NCBI GenBank assembly: GCA_025350885.1
Contig: JANXXA010000424.1
Coordinates: forward strand, 1 to 9,209
From: Phenylobacterium sp.
GTDB taxonomy: Bacteria; Pseudomonadota; Alphaproteobacteria; Caulobacterales; Caulobacteraceae
Length of the DNA: 9,209 nucleotides
Direction: 5' to 3'
Shown here one piece after another: positions 5,487 through 9,209 of the stretch (the stretch's first letter is position 1; each line of letters starts with the position of its first letter). The notes beneath the pieces were generated by a model that was given only the letters and a program-made list of their open reading frames with translations, had not been told where the DNA came from and ran no database searches. Made by a program: the position numbers and the translations under genes.

Positions 5487-6389
5487 ATGGCCGACGCCGA
5501 CGCCGAGCCTGCACCCGGACCCGAAACCCCCAGCAGGGCGCGCGGGGTGCTGTCGTTGTTCGACCGGTTCCGCCAGCGCGCGGTGGCGGCAGACCCGCAG
5601 GCGCCGGAGCCGCCGACCGCGGCCACCGGGGAACTGGTCAGCCAGGCGCGCGCCTTCCAGGACCTGCGGGTCGATGACGTCATGCAGCCGCGCGCCGATA
5701 TCGTCGCCGTGGCCTGCGAGTGCGCGTTCGCCGAGCTGGTCGCCCGCTTCGTTGAGGCCGAGCACAGCCGCATGCCGGTCTACAAGGAGACGCTGGACGA
5801 GCCGGTGGGCGTGGTTCACGTCAAGGACGTCTTCAAGCTGTTGGCCCGCAAGGCGCGCAGGCCCCAGCCCGCCGACCGGGTGCTGATCGGTCGCCACAGC
5901 CTGGTGCGGCCCGTGCTCTATGTGCCGGCCTCCATGCGCGCCTCCGAACTGCTGGGCCAGATGCGCGCCCGGCAGACCCATATGGCCCTGGTGATCGACG
6001 AGTTCGGCGGCACCGACGGCCTGGTGACGCTGGAGGACCTGCTGGAGACCCTGGTCGGCGCGATCGCCGACGAGCACGATGACGCGGCCGACGACGGCTT
6101 CTCACCGATCATCGAGGATGGCGACGGGTGGGTTGTCGACGGGCGCACTCCGCTGCGGGGCCTGGAGGCCGCGCTGGGCGAGGGTGTCGATCTGGCGCCG
6201 CCCGACCTGGACGAAGAGATCGACACCGTCGCGGGTCTGGTCAATGCCCTGGCCGGCCATGTGCCGCAGCGGCGCGAGACCATCGTCCACCCGGGCGGCT
6301 TCACCATCGAAGTGCTCTTTGCCGACCCGCGCCGGGTGAAGCGGGTCAGGGTGCGCCGGGTGACGGCCGACGCCGCGCCGCCGGCCTGA
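5487..6389 (+). CDS. corC: CorC/HlyC-family CBS-domain protein (hemolysin-like, no DUF21 domain)
   Basis: A 300-residue soluble protein. A low-complexity N-terminus rich in Ala and Pro (1-55) is followed by a CBS-domain pair (about 59-118 and 130-190) and a CorC_HlyC transporter-associated domain (about 205-295). The CBS part includes VDDVMQPRADI and the family hallmark DEFGGTDGLVTLEDLLE starting at D171. CBS pairs usually bind adenine nucleotides. E. coli CorC was proposed to act in Co/Mg efflux with CorA, while larger relatives such as MpfA and CorB carry a DUF21 membrane domain that exports Mg. No membrane segment is seen here, so transport by this protein alone is unlikely. The ybeY-corC-lnt order is shared with many proteobacteria, including E. 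coli, suggesting an envelope or metal-homeostasis role. The hemolysin label is historical. Confidence 0.9.
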   Translation: MADADAEPAPGPETPSRARGVLSLFDRFRQRAVAADPQAPEPPTAATGELVSQARAFQDLRVDDVMQPRADIVAVACECAFAELVARFVEAEHSRMPVYKETLDEPVGVVHVKDVFKLLARKARRPQPADRVLIGRHSLVRPVLYVPASMRASELLGQMRARQTHMALVIDEFGGTDGLVTLEDLLETLVGAIADEHDDAADDGFSPIIEDGDGWVVDGRTPLRGLEAALGEGVDLAPPDLDEEIDTVAGLVNALAGHVPQRRETIVHPGGFTIEVLFADPRRVKRVRVRRVTADAAPPA

Positions 6390-6397
6390 CGCCGCCG

Positions 6398-7978
6398 ATG
6401 GCCTTGGCAAGAGACTGGACCCAGGGCTGGACGGGCCGTGCGCTGGCGCTGCTAGCGGGCGCCGCGGCGGGCCTGGCCCACCCGCCGTTCGGGATCCTGC
6501 CGGGGCTGCTGGGCTATGGCCTGCTGCTGGCGCTGATCGATGCCGACGGCCCCCGACCGGTCCGGTCCGCCCTGCTGCGCGGATGGCTGGGCGGGGTCGG
6601 CTATTTCGCCGTGGCGGTCTGCTGGATCACCGAACCGTTCATGGTCGATGCACGCGAGCAAGGCTGGATGGCCCCCATCGCACTGGTGCTGATGGCCGCG
6701 GGTCTGGCGCTGTTCTGGGCGGCTGCCGCGGGACTCTATCGCTGGCTCAGGCCGCGCGGTGCGGCGGGTGTGCTGGCGTTCGCCGGCTGTCTGGCGGGCT
6801 TCGAGTGGCTGCGCGGCCATGTGCTCACCGGCTTTCCCTGGGATCTGCCGGGAGAGACCTGGGCGGCCGGGTCAGCCCCGTCGCAGGCCGCCGCCGTCGT
6901 GGGCGCCTATGGCCTGACCTGGATCACCGTGGCCATCGCCGCCACCCCGGCCATCCTGTTGCGCCGGACGACCGCGCGGGATCGGCTTGTCACCTTGAGC
7001 TGCGCCGCGCTGGCCCTGGCCGGGCTCTACGGCTTCGGGCTCCACCGGCTGGCGGGCGCGGCGGGGCCGGTCGCCGGCGCGCCGGTGATCCGCGTGGTGC
7101 AGGCCGACATCGACCAGAAGGACAAGTGGAAGCCGGAGAACCTCAGCCTGGTTCTCGATACCTATATCGACCTCACCCGCCGCCCGGCCGCCATCGCCCC
7201 CGCCATCGTCATCTGGCCGGAGGGCGCCCTGCCGGCGCTGATCAACGACCTGATCGCGCCGGGCTCGCCCTATGCCGCGCGGCTCGGCGACGCCGTCGCG
7301 CCCGGCCAGACCCTGCTGATGGGCGCCAATCGCGCGCAGGCCGGACCCGGCGGGCACACCCGCTATTACAACAGCCTGATCGCGTTGCGCCGCGAGGCCG
7401 ACGCGCTGCGGGTCACCGGGGTCTATGACAAGCATCACCTGGTCCCGTTCGGCGAATATATGCCCGCGGGCGAGCTGGCGACAAAGGTCGGCTTCCGCAG
7501 CCTAGTGCATATGCCCGATGATTTCAGCCCCGGGCCGCCCTCGCGCGCCCTGGTTCTGCAGGGGTTCGCGCCGGTGCAGGTGCTGATCTGTTATGAGGCG
7601 CTGTTCCCTGGTGTCACCCGCGCCGCCGCCGCGCGCACGGGCCAGCGTCCCGCCTGGATCCTCAATGTCTCCAACGACGCCTGGTTCGGGGCCGGTTCGG
7701 GACCCTGGCAGCACCTGAACATCGCCAGTTACCGCGCCATCGAGGAGGGCCTGCCGATCGTCCGCGCCACGCCCACCGGCGTCTCGGCGGTCATTGACGC
7801 CTATGGTCGCATCCTCCCCGGCGCACGGATCGGCCTGGACGGCCTGGGGGTCATCGACGCCGCCCTTCCCGCGGCCCTGCCGCCGACGCCTTTCGGCCAC
7901 GGCGGCGATCTCGCCTTCGCCGTCATGCTGGCCTTGTCCGCCCTGACCGCCGTGGCCTATCGTGTTCGGCGACCGTGA
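6398..7978 (+). CDS. lnt: Apolipoprotein N-acyltransferase Lnt
   Basis: A 526-residue inner-membrane enzyme. An N-terminal block of hydrophobic segments (about residues 10-225, e.g. ALALLAGAAAGLAHPPFGILPGLL) precedes a periplasmic carbon-nitrogen hydrolase (nitrilase) domain (about 235-490) and a last hydrophobic helix (about 500-522). The nitrilase-type triad is intact: E275 in WPEGALPAL, K345 in YDKHHLVPFGEYMP, C398 in LICYEALFPG. Lnt transfers an acyl chain from phospholipid to the N-terminal diacylglyceryl-cysteine of lipoproteins, the last step of maturation. The ATG at 6398 lies 8 nt after the corC stop and begins just before the first hydrophobic segment. The frame stays open further upstream, but that part lies within corC and lacks Lnt character. 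The stop overlaps the next gene by 4 nt. Confidence 0.95.
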   Translation: MALARDWTQGWTGRALALLAGAAAGLAHPPFGILPGLLGYGLLLALIDADGPRPVRSALLRGWLGGVGYFAVAVCWITEPFMVDAREQGWMAPIALVLMAAGLALFWAAAAGLYRWLRPRGAAGVLAFAGCLAGFEWLRGHVLTGFPWDLPGETWAAGSAPSQAAAVVGAYGLTWITVAIAATPAILLRRTTARDRLVTLSCAALALAGLYGFGLHRLAGAAGPVAGAPVIRVVQADIDQKDKWKPENLSLVLDTYIDLTRRPAAIAPAIVIWPEGALPALINDLIAPGSPYAARLGDAVAPGQTLLMGANRAQAGPGGHTRYYNSLIALRREADALRVTGVYDKHHLVPFGEYMPAGELATKVGFRSLVHMPDDFSPGPPSRALVLQGFAPVQVLICYEALFPGVTRAAAARTGQRPAWILNVSNDAWFGAGSGPWQHLNIASYRAIEEGLPIVRATPTGVSAVIDAYGRILPGARIGLDGLGVIDAALPAALPPTPFGHGGDLAFAVMLALSALTAVAYRVRRP

Positions 7979-8412
7979 CGTGGGATGGCATGGATAGACC
8001 TGTGGAGACTGATCAGGGCCCCAATCCGGTGGACCGGCATGTGGGCCTGCGCCTGCGGATGCGCCGCAAGGAACTGGGGATCAGTCAGGAGAAGCTGGCC
8101 GAGTCCATCGGGCTGACCTTCCAGCAGGTGCAGAAGTACGAGCGTGCGGCCAACCGGGTCAGCGCCTCGAAGCTGTGGGAGATGGCGCGCGCGCTCTCCA
8201 CCAGCGTCGGCTATTTCTACGAGGGCCTGGGTGACACGGTGGAAACGCCGGGATCAAACCTGCCGCGCGAGTCCATGCAGGATTTCCTGATGACGCCGGA
8301 GGGCATCGAACTGGCGGCCACCTTCCCCAAGATCCCCCGCGGCAAGGTCCGGCGGCGGGTCCTCGACCTGGTGCGCGCCATGGCCGGGGAGCCGGATTTA
8401 CCCAAACTTTGA
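7975..8412 (+). CDS. Cro/CI-type HTH transcriptional regulator (PhrR/PraR-like)
   Basis: A 145-residue protein with one HTH_3 domain at about residues 24-80: LRMRRKELGISQEKLAESIGLTFQQVQKYERAANRVSASKLWEMARAL. The second helix SQEKLAESIG and recognition helix TFQQVQKYERA are clear. The C-terminal tail (about 98-140) ends in a basic amphipathic segment (KIPRGKVRRRVLDLVRAM), probably for oligomerisation. Regulators of this type next to lnt are known in rhizobia: S. meliloti phrR, a low-pH-induced gene, lies beside actA, an lnt-like acid-tolerance gene (from memory). PraR is a related quorum-sensing and biofilm repressor. The GTG at 7975 overlaps the lnt stop as GTGA; an in-frame ATG at 7990 is an equally plausible start and would give 140 residues. 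Targets are unknown; lnt and metK are candidates by position only. Confidence 0.88.
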   Translation: MTWDGMDRPVETDQGPNPVDRHVGLRLRMRRKELGISQEKLAESIGLTFQQVQKYERAANRVSASKLWEMARALSTSVGYFYEGLGDTVETPGSNLPRESMQDFLMTPEGIELAATFPKIPRGKVRRRVLDLVRAMAGEPDLPKL

Positions 8413-8439
8413 GCAAATACGCCTGAAACGCGCACCGGC

Positions 8440-8468
8440 TTGGCGTCACATAAAGAATTCTTTATAGG
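8440..8468 (+). promoter_or_regulatory. Candidate metK promoter
   Basis: TTGGCG (8440-8445) and TATAGG (8463-8468) are separated by 17 nt, each matching 4 of 6 consensus bases of a housekeeping promoter. This is the only AT-rich stretch in the spacer before metK. The expected transcription start is near 8475, giving a leader of about 60 nt. An alternative -10 is TTTATA (8461-8466), with a shorter 15-nt spacer. Confidence 0.45.
8450..8465. promoter_or_regulatory. Perfect 16-bp palindrome, probable operator of metK
   Basis: ATAAAGAATTCTTTAT reads identically on both strands, has no central spacer, and is AT-rich in an otherwise GC-rich region. It fills the gap between the candidate -35 and -10 boxes, where a bound repressor would block RNA polymerase. 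From memory, operators of the form ATAAAG-AT-CTTTAT are attributed to ArsR-family SAH/SAM-responsive regulators (SahR/SamR) ahead of methionine-cycle genes in proteobacteria, which suits metK. The regulator is not in the window, and the upstream HTH protein remains an alternative. Confidence 0.6.
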
Positions 8469-8483
8469 CTTGCGGCCCTTGTA

Positions 8484-8512
8484 GACCGGCCGCCCCGACG
8501 TCCCCGGCGGTC
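8484..8512 (+). promoter_or_regulatory. metK leader stem-loop with a competing alternative hairpin
   Basis: GACCG-(g)-CCG (8484-8492) can pair with CGGCGGTC (8505-8512), giving an 8-bp stem with one bulged G. The left arm can instead pair upstream: GCGGCC (8472-8477) with GGCCGC (8488-8493), a 6-bp stem with a 10-nt loop. The two are mutually exclusive. In DNA this GC-rich, chance pairing is a real possibility. There is no T-tract for a terminator, and I do not recognise a known SAM riboswitch class. Confidence 0.25.
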
Positions 8513-8522
8513 ACCCCATACC

Positions 8523-8526
8523 GGAG
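8523..8526 (+). promoter_or_regulatory. Shine-Dalgarno site of metK
   Basis: GGAG lies 8 nt before the TTG at 8535 and decides this start, since no in-frame ATG or GTG stands near the conserved N-terminus. Confidence 0.6.
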
Positions 8527-8534
8527 CCAGCGCC

Positions 8535-9209
8535 TTGAGCCGTTCCAACTATATCTTCACCTCCGAGAGCGTCTCCGAGGGCCATCCCGACAAGGTCGCC
8601 GACCGCATTTCCGATACCGTGGTCGACGCCTTCCTGAGCGTTGAGCCCGAAGCCCGCGTTGCCTGCGAAACCCTGGTCACCACCAACCGCATCGTGCTGG
8701 CCGGCGAGGTCCGGGCCGGCCGTCCCGGCGGGTCCAAGGCCGAGAACAAGGCGATCACCCGCGACATCGTCAGATCCCTGGAGCCCAAGGTGCGCCAGGC
8801 GATCAAGGACATCGGCTACGAGCAGAAGGGCTTCCACTGGGCCAAGGCCAAATTCGCCTGCCACCTGCACCCGCAATCGGCCGAGATCGCCATGGGCGTC
8901 GACGCCAACGCCAAGAAGGACGAAGGCGCTGGCGATCAGGGCATCATGTTCGGCTACGCCTGCGACGAGACCCCGGCGCTGATGCCAGCCACCTTGCAGT
9001 ACAGCCACGAGATCCTGCGCAAGCTGGCCGAGGTCCGCCATTCCGGCGAGTGCGCCGTGCTGGAACCCGACGCCAAGAGCCAGGTCACCCTGCGCTACGA
9101 GGACGGTCGCCCGGTGGAAGTGCTGCAGATCGTCGTCTCCACCCAGCACAAAAAGCGCATCGGCCTGCACATGGCCACGCCCAAGCGCATCGAACAGGCC
9201 ATCCGGCCC
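8535..9209 (+). CDS. metK: S-adenosylmethionine synthetase MetK, 3' truncated by window
   Basis: The first 225 residues of MetK; the frame runs open to the last base, and the full protein should be roughly 400 residues. From a TTG start the sequence gives [20 protein letters not shown], with the signature GHPDK at residues 16-20 (H17 and D19 contact substrate and Mg). The second signature [12 protein letters not shown] begins at residue 131. The enzyme condenses ATP and methionine into S-adenosylmethionine and cleaves the tripolyphosphate; it is a cytosolic tetramer needing Mg and K. The conserved residues seen are intact. It is separated from the upstream operon by 122 nt holding its own candidate promoter and operator, so it probably forms a separate transcription unit. 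In alphaproteobacteria trmB often follows, beyond this window. Confidence 0.96.
   Translation, partial: MSRSNYIFTSESVSEGHPDKVADRISDTVVDAFLSVEPEARVACETLVTTNRIVLAGEVRAGRPGGSKAENKAITRDIVRSLEPKVRQAIKDIGYEQKGFHWAKAKFACHLHPQSAEIAMGVDANAKKDEGAGDQGIMFGYACDETPALMPATLQYSHEILRKLAEVRHSGECAVLEPDAKSQVTLRYEDGRPVEVLQIVVSTQHKKRIGLHMATPKRIEQAIRP

Noticed and set aside
6128..6397. N-terminal extension of the lnt frame into corC
   Set aside because: The extension is Gly/Arg-rich out-of-frame corC sequence. Lnt hydrophobic segments begin right after the ATG at 6398.
8469..8534. Known SAM riboswitch in the metK leader
   Set aside because: The conserved sequence blocks of SAM-II or SAM/SAH types, as I recall them, are not present. 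Only generic GC-rich stems are seen.
1..9209. CRISPR array, prophage, toxin-antitoxin, defence or secondary-metabolite system
   Set aside because: No spaced direct repeats, integrases, att-like duplications or foreign-composition genes are visible. All the coding space is taken by recognisable housekeeping genes.

Overview
The window is a gene-dense, high-GC chromosomal stretch with every gene on the + strand. Its proteins and gene order point to an alphaproteobacterium of the Caulobacterales (Caulobacter or Phenylobacterium type). The clues are a Fur without structural-zinc cysteines, the run fur-miaB-phoH-ybeY-corC-lnt-HTH regulator-metK, frequent TTG/GTG starts, and hardly any spacer DNA. 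The genus is inferred from recall of gene order and protein style, not from a search.

Layout: (1) 1-297, the 3' end of a universal stress protein gene, then nfuA (Fe-S cluster carrier). (2) 952-2495, tsaB (t6A37 tRNA modification), rimI (S18 N-acetyltransferase) and fur (iron regulator). (3) 2496-2690, the only sizeable spacer in the first 8.4 kb. It is almost filled by a 138-bp element (2509-2646) built from nested inverted repeats of a TTCCCCC core. (4) 2691-8412, a tightly packed operon: miaB, phoH, ybeY, corC-like, lnt and a Cro/CI-type regulator. The genes are 4-nt overlapped or 8 nt apart. (5) 8413-8534, an intergenic region with a perfect 16-bp palindrome inside a candidate promoter and a leader that can form two competing hairpins. 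(6) metK from 8535, cut off by the window end.

The genes share a theme of translation quality and its cofactors. TsaB and MiaB both contribute to modification of tRNA position 37, RimI acetylates ribosomal protein S18, and YbeY matures rRNA. MiaB needs two 4Fe-4S clusters (the class of cofactor NfuA delivers) and consumes S-adenosylmethionine (made by MetK). Fur links the region to iron supply. CorC-like protein and Lnt serve the cell envelope. The core genes look ordinary and vertically inherited. I see no evidence of a new multi-gene system. The parts most worth a second look are non-coding: the fur-miaB repeat element and the metK operator/leader.
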